A program made the translations under genes and the position numbers. Below the pieces are notes generated by a model, which was not told the origin of the DNA, did no database searches, and saw nothing but the letters and a program-made list of their open reading frames with translations. DNA of 8,145 nucleotides from Mariprofundaceae bacterium (GTDB lineage: Bacteria; Pseudomonadota; Zetaproteobacteria; Mariprofundales; Mariprofundaceae): contig JAUZQR010000083.1 in the NCBI GenBank assembly GCA_030950865.1, forward strand, positions 1 to 8,145, in the 5' to 3' direction. Within the stretch, counting starts at the first letter, position 1, and each line of letters opens with the position of its first letter. Positions 1-7,899 of this stretch are shown piece after piece.

Positions 1-519
1 CCACATACCATGGGTAAAGTAATGTCCCAATTGTTCAATTTCCGTGTCTTTTAAATCTTTATAACCTACCAAACTGTTTTTAATCGCTTCCAGAGCAATC
101 GTTAAAAATATGTTTGCTAGCACTTTATTACTCTCATTGAGTGCATGGGCACGATGAGGTGTTGCTCTTCGCCAGACTGAGGGCATGAGTGAAAGGTTAT
201 CTATTTCAATTAAATCAGGGTGTTGCATAGAAATATACCAGTTACACTGTGCCATCGTGATAATTTTTTCTATAGCAGGGATTGATTGGTTCATAATAAG
301 CTGAAATAGCTTTTTATATTCTAGGCTTAGGGTATGAGCGCAAGCAACCAGTAAGTCTTCCTTACTTTCAAAGTGAGAGTAAATGCTACCCATCGAATAA
401 CTCGTTTCTCTGGCGATATCCGACATCCGTACATCAAGAAAACCACGCTGTGATAACAGCCCGATTGTTTTTGAAATAATCTCATGTTCCCTTAGCGCTC
501 GTTTTTGATGTCGCTTCAT
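1..519 (-). CDS. TetR-family transcriptional regulator, 3' end cut by window edge
   Basis: This frame is open from ATG at 519-517 to the left window edge (173 codons, no stop), so the carboxy-terminus is missing. I translated it by hand from the reverse strand. Residues 14-60 match the TetR DNA-binding domain: helix 1 (IISKTIGLLSQRGFLDV), then the helix-turn-helix RMSDIARETSYSMGSIYSHF, ending in FESKEDLL, the signature close of the family's HTH. Residues from about 65 on should form the helical ligand-binding/dimer domain, which is too variable in this family to name a ligand. Family members are usually about 190-220 residues, so perhaps 20-45 are lost. The start is supported by CTCCTT at 526-531 (AAGGAG on the coding strand), 6 nt upstream. 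It is divergent from gltBD. TetR proteins usually repress themselves and a nearby gene; its target may lie left of the window. The family is near certain; the role is unknown. Confidence 0.9.
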   Translation of the reverse strand, partial: MKRHQKRALREHEIISKTIGLLSQRGFLDVRMSDIARETSYSMGSIYSHFESKEDLLVACAHTLSLEYKKLFQLIMNQSIPAIEKIITMAQCNWYISMQHPDLIEIDNLSLMPSVWRRATPHRAHALNESNKVLANIFLTIALEAIKNSLVGYKDLKDTEIEQLGHYFTHGMW

Positions 520-531
520 GGGTCTCTCCTT

Positions 532-560
532 ATTAAATCGAATAATATTCTAAAGGTCAA
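532..560 (-). promoter_or_regulatory. Promoter of the tetR-type gene with a palindrome in its spacer
   Basis: On the minus strand TTGACC (560-555) and TTTAAT (537-532) are separated by exactly 17 nt, each matching the sigma-70 consensus at 5 of 6 positions. The spacer contains the perfect 11-nt palindrome GAATATTATTC (540-550). Its position would let a bound dimer block RNA polymerase, so autorepression by the regulator is a reasonable inference. Transcription would start very close to the ribosome binding site, leaving an extremely short leader. Confidence 0.5.
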
Positions 561-639
561 CTTATTTAAGTACATTGAAAAAATATCTTAATGTGCGAAC
601 GATACCTATATGTTGTCAAATTAGTCTTGGTAGATTGCA

Positions 640-669
640 TTGACAAACGGGTGGAGAATTTAATTCATT
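640..669 (+). promoter_or_regulatory. Possible gltB promoter (perfect -35, weak -10)
   Basis: A perfect TTGACA lies at 640-645, but the best downstream -10 candidates are poor. TTTAAT at 659-664 is only 13 nt away, and TTCATT at 664-669 has an 18-nt gap but only 3 matches. A second TTGACA at 708-713 also lacks a good -10 about 17 nt downstream. Poor -10 boxes would fit an activator-dependent promoter, which is common for gltBD (Lrp in E. coli), but no activator site is identified. Which element is used cannot be settled from sequence. Confidence 0.25.
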
Positions 670-696
670 TTCGCTAGTCTGCGTCGCCGCGTTGTA

Positions 697-718
697 ACTG
701 GATGTATTTGACACCAGT
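697..718. promoter_or_regulatory. Operator-like inverted repeat around the second TTGACA
   Basis: ACTGG (697-701) and CCAGT (714-718) are perfect inverted arms 12 nt apart, and the gap contains TTGACA at 708-713. A dimeric regulator binding here would cover that -35 element. With arms of only 5 bp, chance occurrence is quite possible. Confidence 0.2.
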
Positions 719-751
719 AAACGCCAAAATTTGCAAAGCCAGAGCGCCCTC

Positions 752-816
752 GCTTGTTACCAAGCAGATTTAAGAAAATTTTTCTTAAAGGCTCGCTGTT
801 TGTCTTTGCTAAACAG
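752..816 (+). promoter_or_regulatory. Hairpin-rich gltB leader
   Basis: Three inverted repeats lie in a row just before the gltB ribosome binding site. GCTTG/CAAGC (752-756/761-765) has a TTAC loop. A 21-nt perfect palindrome spans 769-789 (TTTAAGAAAA, one T, TTTTCTTAAA). CTGTTT/AAACAG (796-801/811-816) has a 9-nt loop. An alternative pairing AGCG/CGCT (743-746/751-754) would compete with the first stem. None is followed by a U-run, so these are not plain terminators. The palindrome could be a protein-binding site in DNA or part of a structured leader RNA. It matches no riboswitch that I recognise. Confidence 0.35.
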
Positions 817-821
817 TTTAT

Positions 822-827
822 AAGGGG
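822..827 (+). promoter_or_regulatory. gltB ribosome binding site
   Basis: AAGGGG sits 6 nt before the ATG at 834, which supports that start. The last hairpin of the leader ends only 5 nt before it, so leader folding could affect access to this site. Confidence 0.7.
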
Positions 828-833
828 ATACTG

Positions 834-3800
834 ATGTCATTACCACGCAAGCAAGGTTTGTATAATCCACAACAAGAACATGATGCTTGTGGCGTTGGTT
901 TTATTGCACATATTAAAAACCAAAAAAGCCATGATATTGTTGAGAAAGGACTAGAAATACTTCTTCGTTTAACCCACCGTGGTGCTGCAGGAGCTGATCC
1001 GCGTGAAGGTGATGGCGCGGGTATCTTATTACAAATTCCTGATGCTTTTTTTCAAGCAGTTACACCAAGCCTAAATATTCAACTTCCTGCTGATGGTGAA
1101 TATGGTGTTGGTATGGTCTTTCTTCCTCAAGATAAAGCACACCGTGCCACTTGTGAAAATATCATTGATGAAACTATTGTGGCAGAAGGTTTAACATTAC
1201 TTGGATGGCGCGATGTTCCTGTCGATGGTGTGCATGCTGATCTCCCTGAAAGCGTTACAACATGTGAACCATTTATCCGTCAAGTATTTGTAGGCATGGG
1301 CGATGCCTGTGCAGATCAAGATGCTTTGGAGCGCAAGTTGTATGTTATTCGTAAAGTTGCGCGCAATTATATTCAAGATTTAAATCTTGATGATGCTGCC
1401 AACTTCTATTTCGCATCTATGTCTAGCCGCACGATTGTCTATAAAGGTATGTTTTTATCACATCAAGTTGGTGCTTATTACGAAGATTTAAATGATGCAC
1501 GCATGACTTCTGCTTTGGCTTTGGTACATCAACGTTTCTCCACCAATACCTTCCCTGCTTGGGAGCTTGCACATCCATTTCGCATGGTGGCACATAATGG
1601 CGAAATCAATACGGTTCGCGGTAATATCAACTGGATGAATGCCCGCCGTCACTCCATGAAATCGAGTGTTTTGGGTGAGGATTTGGATAAAATCTGGCCT
1701 GTGATTGCAGAAAACCAATCGGACACTGCTTGTTTTGATAATGCTTTGGAATTGTTGCTTATGGGTGGTTATTCGCTTACTCATGCCGCGATGTTATTGA
1801 TTCCAGAAGCATGGTCTGGCAATAATTTAATGGATGAAAAACGCAAAGCATTTTATGAGCATCATGCAGCCTTGATGGAGCCTTGGGATGGTCCTGCGGC
1901 GGTTGCCTTTACCGATGGTCGTCAAATTGGCGCAACATTGGATCGCAATGGTCTTCGCCCTGCACGTTATTTGGTTACTGATGATGATTTGGTGGTCATG
2001 GCATCGGAAATGGGTGTGTTGGATATTCCTGAAGAAAAAATCATCAAAAAATGGCGTTTGCAACCCGGGAAAATGTTTTTGATTGATTTAGAAAAAGGTC
2101 AAATTATTGATGATGAAAGTATCAAAAATGAACTCGCTAATGAAAAAGACTACGCCAAAATTTTAGCTGAAACACAGATACAAATTGAAGACTTAGAAGC
2201 AGATGTTGAAGTAACACAACCTGATCATGCCACGCTTCTTAACAAGCAGCAGGCTTTTGGTTATACCCAAGAAAATTTAAAATTCCTTATGGCTCCGATG
2301 GCAATTACAGGTCAGGAAGCTACAGGTTCCATGGGCAATGATTCACCGCATGCTGTGTTGTCCAACCGTGCGAAACCTTTATACAATTATTTCCGTCAAT
2401 TGTTCGCACAAGTCACCAATCCACCGATTGACCCCATCCGTGAAGAAATGGTCATGAGCCTGACTTCTTTAATTGGTCCGAATCCAAATTTACTCGGGCT
2501 CGATGATGAAGAGCATAGCCTGCGTCTAGAAGTTCATCAGCCTATCTTGACCAATAAAGATTTGGAAAAGCTGCGTTATATTCATAAGACCACCGATGAT
2601 GGTTTCCGCACCAAATCACTATCCATGTGTTATAGCATTCAAGCGGGTGCATCGGGCATGGAAGCTGCGATTAATCGCTTGTGCCGTGAAGCTGAAACTG
2701 CGGTAAAAGAGCATTATAATATTGTTATTCTTTCTGACCGTGATTTGGATGAACATCACATTCCAATTCCAGCACTTCTAGCAACCTCTGCTGTACACCA
2801 ACACTTGATTCGTAAAGGTCTTCGTGTTGAAACAGGGCTGGTTGTTGAAACAGGTTCTGCCCGCGAAATTCAACATTTTGCAACCTTGGCAGGCTTTGGT
2901 GCTGAAGCGATTAACCCATATTTAGCATTTGAAACCTTAATGGATATGCATGCATGTGGTCAGTTACCTGCCGACTTGGATGTGGCTGATATTGAACCAC
3001 GCTTTATCAAGGCTATTGGTAAAGGCTTGTATAAAGTGATGTCAAAAATGGGTATTTCCACCTATCAATCCTATTGTGGCGCACAAATCTTTGAAGCATT
3101 TGGTCTTTCTTCTGAATTTGTTAAAAAATACTTCACAGGTACACCAACTCAAATTGAAGGTGTCGGTATTAAAGAAGTCTCTGAAGAAGCTGTAATGCGT
3201 CATTGCTTGGCGTATGGCAACTCCCAAGCCCATAAAAACGCTTTGGATGCTGGTGGCGAATATGCTTGGCGTGTACGTGGTGAAGAACATCTTCTTGGCC
3301 CAGACACCATTGCCAAGCTTCAACATGCCGTGCGCACAGATAATTATGATTTGTATAAAGAATTTGCTGATCATATCAATAACCCGAAAGATAGATTGGT
3401 GACTTTGCGCGGTCTGTTTAAATTTAATGATGGTAAAAGTATTTCCATTGATGAGGTTGAACCAGCTACGAATATCGTCAAACGTTTTGCCACAGGTGCA
3501 ATGTCGTTTGGTTCGATTTCTCATGAAGCACACAGCACGCTTGCTATTGCCATGAACCGCTTGGGCGGTAAGTCCAATACAGGTGAAGGCGGAGAAGAGG
3601 TTGCACGTTTCACACCGCTTGAAAATGGCGATTCTATGCGCTCTGCGATTAAACAGGTCGCATCAGGGCGTTTTGGTGTCACCGCTGAATATCTTGCCAA
3701 TGCCGATCAGATTCAAATTAAGATGGCACAAGGCGCAAAACCAGGTGAAGGTGGACAATTACCAGGGCATAAAGTGGATCAACGTATTGGTAAAGTGCGT

Positions 3801-5477
3801 CACTCCACACCAGGTGTAGGTTTAATCTCCCCGCCTCCGCATCATGATATTTATTCTATTGAAGATTTAGCTCAATTGATTTTCGACCTTAAAAACACCA
3901 ACACTGCTGCGGATATTTCAGTCAAATTGGTATCTGAAATTGGCGTGGGTACGGTTGCCGCAGGTGTGGTGAAAGCTCATGCCGATCATGTGGTGATTGC
4001 AGGTCATGATGGTGGTACAGGTGCATCACCGCTGACATCGATTAAATATGCGGGAAGTTGCTGGGAAGTTGGGCTAGCTGAAACACAGCAGACATTGCTT
4101 CTAAATCGTTTGCGTAGCCGCACACGTTTACAAGCTGATGGTCAAATGCGTACAGGTCGTGATGTGGTGATTGCTGCATTGCTCGGCGCGGATGAAGTCG
4201 CCTTTGGTACCATCGCATTGATTGCGGAAGGTTGTATCATGATGCGTAAGTGTCATCTCAATACCTGCCCAGTTGGTGTTGCAACCCAAGATCCAGAATT
4301 GCGTAAGAAATTTGTGGGTAAACCTGAAGATGTGGTCAATTATTTTATGTATGTTGCACAAGAAACACGTGAAATCATGGCAGAGCTTGGTTTCCGCACC
4401 TTTGATGAAATGATTGGTCGTGTTGATATGCTTGATACCGATGATGCTATGCGTCATTGGAAATCACAGGGCATTGATTTAACCCCAATCTTCCATCAAG
4501 TCGATAGCGAAGGTTCAAAACACCACAATCAAAGCCAAGATCATGGGTTAGATGCTTTGATTGATAATAAATTGATTGCACAGGCAGCCCCTGCGCTTGA
4601 AAATAAAACACCTGTAATCATTGAAACACCAATTTGCAATGTGGATCGCAGTTTCGGTACGATGTTATCGGGTAAAGTTGCCAAGAAATATGGTCATCAA
4701 GGTTTACCAGAAGATTGCATTGCCATCAAAGCCAAGGGCACAGCAGGTCAATCGTTGGGTGCATGGTTGGCACGTGGCATCAGCATTGATTTGGTTGGTA
4801 TCGGCAATGATTATGTGGGTAAAGGTCTATCGGGTGGTCGCATTAGTATTCGTCCACCAGAAGAAACACCCATTAAAGCCGAAGAAAATAGCATTGTAGG
4901 TAACACAGTACTATTTGGCGCTGTTGATGGTGAAGCCTATCTCAATGGTATTGCAGGCGAGCGTTTTGCAGTGCGTAACTCAGGCGCTGTGGCAGTCGTT
5001 GAAGGTGTTGGTGATCATGGTTGTGAGTATATGACAGGTGGTACGATTGCGATTCTGGGCGAGACAGGTCGCAACTTTGCTGCGGGCATGTCTGGCGGCA
5101 TGGCTTATGTCTTTGATGAAAAAGGTAATTTTGAAAACTCTTGTAATATGGCACAGGTCGCACTTGAGCCTGTATTGTCCGAAGATCAAGCACTTGAAAC
5201 TTTGGACCATCAAGGTGGTGATTTGGAAACACATGGTCGTGTGGATATTCGCCATAGCATTGATCAAAATGATGAGAAAATCTTACATCAAATGATTACC
5301 CGTCATGTGCATTATACCAATTCCGCACGTGGCAAGGCAATTCTGGACAACTGGAATGCTTCTTTAAGCAAGTTTGTGAAGGTCATGCCAGTAGATTATA
5401 AACGAGCCTTAGCCGAACGAGAAGCCGAGAACAAAGCCAATCAAGCATTAGCAAATAAGGAGTCTACTCATGGGTAA
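834..5477 (+). CDS. gltB: Glutamate synthase (NADPH) large chain, GltB
   Basis: This is the GOGAT large subunit (1,547 aa). It hydrolyses glutamine and passes the ammonia through an internal channel to 2-oxoglutarate at the FMN site, giving glutamate in the cytoplasm. Domains in order: an 18-residue propeptide, then C19 as the expected N-terminal nucleophile (HDACGVGF) of the class II amidotransferase domain, about 19-430. That domain includes [18 protein letters not shown], the HQRFSTNT block and [10 protein letters not shown] near 254. The central domain runs from about 470 to 790. The FMN-binding synthase domain covers about 860-1240, with [19 protein letters not shown] and [12 protein letters not shown] near 1056. 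The [3Fe-4S] ligands are C1134, C1140 and C1145 in C-x5-CHLNTCP. The C-terminal beta-helix domain is about 1270-1500 ([11 protein letters not shown] near 1393). It is full length for the family with no frameshift, and it overlaps gltD by 8 nt, so the two are co-translated. The last 25 or so residues are a charged tail rich in Ala and Glu. Confidence 0.98.
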   Translation: MSLPRKQGLYNPQQEHDACGVGFIAHIKNQKSHDIVEKGLEILLRLTHRGAAGADPREGDGAGILLQIPDAFFQAVTPSLNIQLPADGEYGVGMVFLPQDKAHRATCENIIDETIVAEGLTLLGWRDVPVDGVHADLPESVTTCEPFIRQVFVGMGDACADQDALERKLYVIRKVARNYIQDLNLDDAANFYFASMSSRTIVYKGMFLSHQVGAYYEDLNDARMTSALALVHQRFSTNTFPAWELAHPFRMVAHNGEINTVRGNINWMNARRHSMKSSVLGEDLDKIWPVIAENQSDTACFDNALELLLMGGYSLTHAAMLLIPEAWSGNNLMDEKRKAFYEHHAALMEPWDGPAAVAFTDGRQIGATLDRNGLRPARYLVTDDDLVVMASEMGVLDIPEEKIIKKWRLQPGKMFLIDLEKGQIIDDESIKNELANEKDYAKILAETQIQIEDLEADVEVTQPDHATLLNKQQAFGYTQENLKFLMAPMAITGQEATGSMGNDSPHAVLSNRAKPLYNYFRQLFAQVTNPPIDPIREEMVMSLTSLIGPNPNLLGLDDEEHSLRLEVHQPILTNKDLEKLRYIHKTTDDGFRTKSLSMCYSIQAGASGMEAAINRLCREAETAVKEHYNIVILSDRDLDEHHIPIPALLATSAVHQHLIRKGLRVETGLVVETGSAREIQHFATLAGFGAEAINPYLAFETLMDMHACGQLPADLDVADIEPRFIKAIGKGLYKVMSKMGISTYQSYCGAQIFEAFGLSSEFVKKYFTGTPTQIEGVGIKEVSEEAVMRHCLAYGNSQAHKNALDAGGEYAWRVRGEEHLLGPDTIAKLQHAVRTDNYDLYKEFADHINNPKDRLVTLRGLFKFNDGKSISIDEVEPATNIVKRFATGAMSFGSISHEAHSTLAIAMNRLGGKSNTGEGGEEVARFTPLENGDSMRSAIKQVASGRFGVTAEYLANADQIQIKMAQGAKPGEGGQLPGHKVDQRIGKVRHSTPGVGLISPPPHHDIYSIEDLAQLIFDLKNTNTAADISVKLVSEIGVGTVAAGVVKAHADHVVIAGHDGGTGASPLTSIKYAGSCWEVGLAETQQTLLLNRLRSRTRLQADGQMRTGRDVVIAALLGADEVAFGTIALIAEGCIMMRKCHLNTCPVGVATQDPELRKKFVGKPEDVVNYFMYVAQETREIMAELGFRTFDEMIGRVDMLDTDDAMRHWKSQGIDLTPIFHQVDSEGSKHHNQSQDHGLDALIDNKLIAQAAPALENKTPVIIETPICNVDRSFGTMLSGKVAKKYGHQGLPEDCIAIKAKGTAGQSLGAWLARGISIDLVGIGNDYVGKGLSGGRISIRPPEETPIKAEENSIVGNTVLFGAVDGEAYLNGIAGERFAVRNSGAVAVVEGVGDHGCEYMTGGTIAILGETGRNFAAGMSGGMAYVFDEKGNFENSCNMAQVALEPVLSEDQALETLDHQGGDLETHGRVDIRHSIDQNDEKILHQMITRHVHYTNSARGKAILDNWNASLSKFVKVMPVDYKRALAEREAENKANQALANKESTHG
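5457..5462 (+). promoter_or_regulatory. gltD ribosome binding site inside gltB
   Basis: A perfect AAGGAG lies within the last codons of gltB, 7 nt before the gltD ATG at 5470. It fixes the gltD start and shows that gltD has its own strong initiation site besides any coupling to gltB termination. Confidence 0.8.
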
Positions 5478-6906
5478 GGCGACTGGATTCAAAGAATTTG
5501 ACCGTGAAAACCTTTCGTATGCGCCTGTTGCAGAGCGTGTGGTGCATTTCAAGGAGTTTTCAAAGCTTCCAGATGATATGAGCACACAAGGTGCGCGCTG
5601 CATGGATTGCGGCATCCCATTTTGTCATAATGGTTGCCCAGTCAACAACATTATCCCTGATTGGAATGATTTGGTGTATCGGAACCAGTGGAAAGAAGCT
5701 TTGGATGTACTGCATAGTACAAATAACTTCCCTGAATTTACAGGTCGTATCTGCCCTGCCCCGTGTGAAGAAGCCTGCACAGTAAACTTGATTGGCGATG
5801 CAGTGAGCATTAAAAACATCGAACTTGCTATTGTTGAAAAAGGCTTTGAAAATGGTTGGGTCACACCGCAAATAGCCAAAGAAAAAACGGGTAAAAAAGT
5901 TGCCGTTGTCGGCTCAGGCCCTGCGGGTTTGGCATGTGCGCAACAATTGGCGCGTGTGGGTCATGATGTGGTGGTATTTGAAAAAGAAAACCGTGCTGGT
6001 GGCTTGATGCGTTATGGCATTCCAAACTTTAAGTTTGATAAAGCTGTGATTGATAGGCGTTTGCAACAAATGCAAGCCGAAGGTGTGGAATTCCGTGTAA
6101 ATCAACATATTGGAGTGGATATTCCTGCGAAGTCTTTATTGCAAGAATTTGATGCCGTTGCGTTAACAGGTGGTGCAGAAGCACCACGTGATTTACCGAT
6201 TGAAGGTCGTGATTTGAATGGCATTCATTTTGCCATGGAATTGCTTACCAAAAATACCAAACGTGTATTGGGTGACGATATTCCTGAAGCAGAATTTGTT
6301 TCTGCTAAAGATAAACATGTGGTGGTGATTGGCGGTGGTGATACAGGCTCGGATTGTATCGGCACATCGAACCGTCATGGCGCAGCATCGGTCACACAAA
6401 TTGAAATCATGCCTGCCCCTGCAGAAACCATTGATAAACTGGTCACTTGGCCGAATTGGCCAATGAAAATGCGTACCTCAACATCCCAAGAAGAAGGTTG
6501 TGAACGTGATTTCTCTATCACTACAAAACGCTTTGTCGGCGAAAATGGTAAAGTAACTGCTATTGAGTGTGCGCGTGTTGAATGGGTCAACACGGATGGT
6601 CGTTGGAATATGACTGAAATCGAAGGCTCTGATTTCACCTTACAAGCTGATGCCGTATTCCTTGCTATGGGTTTCTTGCACCCTGTACATGAAGGCATGA
6701 TTGAAGAGTTGGCATTGGAAAAAGATGGACGTGGCAATGTATCTGCCAATACATCGGATTATCAAACCAGCCTTGAAAGGGTCTTTTCTGCGGGTGATAT
6801 GCGCAGTGGTCAATCGTTGGTGGTTCGTGCGATTAACGAAGGTCGCCAGTGTGCGCGTGGTATTGATGAGTTTTTGATGGGTAGCTCTGGCTTACCTGCA
6901 AAATAA
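5470..6906 (+). CDS. gltD: Glutamate synthase (NADPH) small chain, GltD
   Basis: This 478-residue flavoprotein oxidises NADPH and feeds electrons to the FMN of GltB through FAD and Fe-S clusters. The N-terminal domain has cysteines C44, C47, C52 and C56 ([14 protein letters not shown]) and C95, C99 and C103 (CPAPCEEAC), as expected for the two [4Fe-4S] clusters. The FAD Rossmann motif is [12 protein letters not shown] with its glycines at G148, G150 and G153, followed by an acidic FEKENRAGG end of strand two. The NADPH-binding fold has GGGDTGSD starting at G288. The closing FAD motif is [20 protein letters not shown], with G442 and D443. Length and motif order are normal for GltD. Related proteins (the N-terminal part of dihydropyrimidine dehydrogenase, the NfnB/SudA type) share this fold, but placement directly after gltB settles the identity. 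It ends 18 nt before the A-tract of a terminator, so it is the last gene of the operon. Confidence 0.97.
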   Translation: MGKATGFKEFDRENLSYAPVAERVVHFKEFSKLPDDMSTQGARCMDCGIPFCHNGCPVNNIIPDWNDLVYRNQWKEALDVLHSTNNFPEFTGRICPAPCEEACTVNLIGDAVSIKNIELAIVEKGFENGWVTPQIAKEKTGKKVAVVGSGPAGLACAQQLARVGHDVVVFEKENRAGGLMRYGIPNFKFDKAVIDRRLQQMQAEGVEFRVNQHIGVDIPAKSLLQEFDAVALTGGAEAPRDLPIEGRDLNGIHFAMELLTKNTKRVLGDDIPEAEFVSAKDKHVVVIGGGDTGSDCIGTSNRHGAASVTQIEIMPAPAETIDKLVTWPNWPMKMRTSTSQEEGCERDFSITTKRFVGENGKVTAIECARVEWVNTDGRWNMTEIEGSDFTLQADAVFLAMGFLHPVHEGMIEELALEKDGRGNVSANTSDYQTSLERVFSAGDMRSGQSLVVRAINEGRQCARGIDEFLMGSSGLPAK

Positions 6907-6924
6907 GCATTTATGTATCATTTC

Positions 6925-6953
6925 AAAAAGGTCGCTGTTTAGCGGCCTTTTTT
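6925..6953 (+). terminator. Rho-independent terminator of gltBD
   Basis: The stem GGTCGCT (6930-6936) pairs with AGCGGCC (6941-6947) with one G-U pair, around a GTTT loop. It is followed by six T's (6948-6953) and preceded by five A's (6925-6929), which lengthen the stem and allow weaker function on the minus strand. It starts 18 nt after the gltD stop. Confidence 0.9.
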
Positions 6954-7204
6954 ATGCTCTATAAACAATTCAAACAAACATACCTTGACGCTCTATGCAC
7001 TTTTATTCACGATGGCATTATGAAAATGTTCAATACTACGGATTGTCCTTGTTTTGCCCTTAATATCCAATATCAAGGAAAATGTGTCCGTATAAGTACA
7101 AAGAATAGGAGGAAAACCTATTCCTCTTATTTACATAGTTTGTAGTGGTTCAGTAATTGCATAGGATTAGAAAAGGGTAATAATCTAACTTTAAGAGATT
7201 ATCC
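6954..7204. other. Stretch without a recognisable gene
   Basis: A 63-codon frame (6954-7145, plus) is open, but its ATG overlaps the end of the gltBD terminator. It has no ribosome binding site there and resembles no family I can name with confidence. Its end (IQYQGKCVRISTKN) faintly recalls the beta-strand segment near the start of tyrosine-recombinase proteins, which is too weak to call. A hairpin GAATAGG/CCTATTC (7103-7109/7117-7123) and a weak repeat ATAATCT/AGATTAT (7180-7186/7196-7202) are present. The second lies just before the transposase-like stub and might belong to an old insertion sequence end. Confidence 0.4.
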
Positions 7205-7273
7205 ATGAGTCATAGGAAACTGACTACATATACACAGAAATTAAAACGAGAACTAGTAGATTTGATTGATTAG
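7205..7273 (+). pseudogene. Possible truncated transposase (OrfA-type N-terminus)
   Basis: This is a 22-codon frame, MSHRKLTTYTQKLKRELVDL plus ID, ending in TAG. It resembles the first helix of the HTH_Tnp_1 domain found in OrfA of IS3-family elements: basic start, then R-K-x-T-Y-T-x-x-x-K-R-E-x-V-x-L. The next helices and all of OrfB are missing. The frame stops 14 nt before the left outer repeat of the segment at 7287-7884. If real, it is the left remnant of an insertion sequence cut off by deletion or by a later insertion. The match is short and made by eye, so a chance ORF cannot be excluded. Confidence 0.35.
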
Positions 7274-7478
7274 TGTTTTTGAAAGTTGGGGCCACTATTA
7301 TACAACATTTTAGCCCTTATTTCTATTAGGTTTTTTAGCAATGGTTGTACAAGATGGGGTCAGTTTCGGCATTTCGAAACAGTAAGGTATGGTACAAAAA
7401 CCACTATCGTGCTTTTCGTGTTGATTCAGAGCATGCAACGCCCATAAATGCCAGTCGGCATTTCTAACCTTGGGTCCC

Positions 7479-7553
7479 ATGAACAAGCCGCGTAAAAATA
7501 AAAATAAGCATGATAAGCATCCGCCCGAGCGTATGCCCAAAGCTTCACAATAG
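7479..7553 (+). CDS. Very short basic ORF, probably not a gene
   Basis: This is a 24-codon frame, MNKPRKNKNKHDKHPPERMP followed by KASQ, ending in TAG. It is highly charged and lysine-rich, and it has no clear Shine-Dalgarno sequence (upstream is TTGGGTCCC). The frame stays open upstream to 7425 without another ATG, so it could be the tail of a longer eroded gene inside the repeat-bounded segment. I recognise no family. Confidence 0.12.
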   Translation: MNKPRKNKNKHDKHPPERMPKASQ

Positions 7554-7655
7554 GTTTTGTATTCTTGTCACCGTTTCTTGTGAAAATCATTAATCATTTA
7601 AAGTGGCAGTTATTCGTTTGATAGAAAAATAGCCTTTTCATATCGAAATTCATTC

Positions 7656-7724
7656 ACTCGCCGCTCGGGTGGCGAGTTACAAGGGCGCTTGCGCCAAAAG
7701 AAACGCCTTAGCGGTTTCTTTTTT
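7656..7724. repeat. Cluster of three adjacent hairpins (REP-like)
   Basis: Three stems follow each other within 69 nt. ACTCGCCGC/GTGGCGAGT (7656-7664/7669-7677) has one G-U pair and a TCGG loop. GGCGC/GCGCC (7684-7688/7691-7695) has a 2-nt TT gap. AAAAGAAAC/GTTTCTTTT (7696-7704/7714-7722) has a small inner stem. GC-rich ACTCGCC...GGCGAGT units followed by an AAAGAAA/TTTCTTT stem resemble intergenic repeats I recall from several proteobacterial genomes; copy number here cannot be judged from one window. Confidence 0.5.
7696..7724 (+). terminator. Terminator-like hairpin within the repeat cluster
   Basis: The 9-bp stem AAAAGAAAC/GTTTCTTTT closes on GC/GC with one bulged G (7713) and a CTTA loop (7707-7710), and ends in a run of six T's (7719-7724). 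The shape fits a rho-independent terminator, but no gene reads into it from the left. The stem is A/U-rich, so it may be only a structural part of the repeat. Confidence 0.3.
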
Positions 7725-7899
7725 CACGATGCTTTTTTCAATATAATAAGCGGTTAAAATTGACCAAGCGAAGCGAGGGAGTATTTTTACCACACCCTAC
7801 TGTTTGCTTTCGCAAAAACTGACCCCCATATTCAAGCTTATAAAGCTTAATAGCTTGATTACATTGAATAAAATAGTGACCCCATACCTTCTGGTTGCA

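Larger units (their letters stand above)
7287..7884. mobile_element. Putative non-coding element with nested inverted ends
   Basis: The outer arms TGGGGCCACTATTATA (7287-7302) and TGGGGTCACTATTTTA (reverse complement of 7869-7884) match at 14 of 16 positions. An inner pair, ATGGGGTCAGTTT (7354-7366) and ATGGGGGTCAGTTTTT (reverse complement of 7814-7829), differs mainly by one extra G. Each side thus reads GGGGYCACTATT, a stretch with an internal hairpin, then GGGGTCAGTTT, with 68 nt between left copies and about 57 nt between right copies. The left hairpin is TACAAC/GTTGTA (7301-7306/7344-7349) and the right is CAAGCT/AGCTTG (7833-7838/7852-7857). The 598-nt segment encodes no transposase, so it would be a non-autonomous or decayed element. 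No target-site duplication is visible. From memory, GGGGTCA motifs often flank REP-associated (IS200-like) transposase genes; I could not verify a link. Confidence 0.4.

Noticed and set aside
628..640. Sigma-54-like TGG...TTGCAT
   Set aside because: The GG to GC spacing is 8 nt, not the strict 12 (-24/-12), so it is not a sigma-54 promoter.
702..773. Possible 23-codon leader peptide (MYLTPVNAK...) before gltB
   Set aside because: There is no Shine-Dalgarno sequence before the ATG, no run of Glu, Gln or other regulatory codons, and no attenuator with a U-run after it.
698..823. 41-codon open frame ending just before the gltB ribosome binding site
   Set aside because: It has no ATG or GTG start, and its composition is that of the hairpin-rich leader read through. 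There is no family resemblance.
3042..3533. 163-codon open frame on the minus strand
   Set aside because: It lies wholly inside gltB, has no recognisable domain, and its residues follow from the antisense of conserved GltB codons. The other frames within 1488-6749 on either strand are shadows for the same reason.
5470..5477. 8-nt gltB/gltD overlap as a possible frameshift or fusion
   Set aside because: Both reading frames are full length for their families and gltD has its own AAGGAG, so this is a normal overlapping operon junction.
7310..7540. 76-codon minus-strand frame in the repeat-bounded segment
   Set aside because: It begins at a TTG with no ribosome binding site, runs into the inner inverted repeat, and shows no known domain or plausible hydrophobic/charged pattern. 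It is treated as chance coding in the element.
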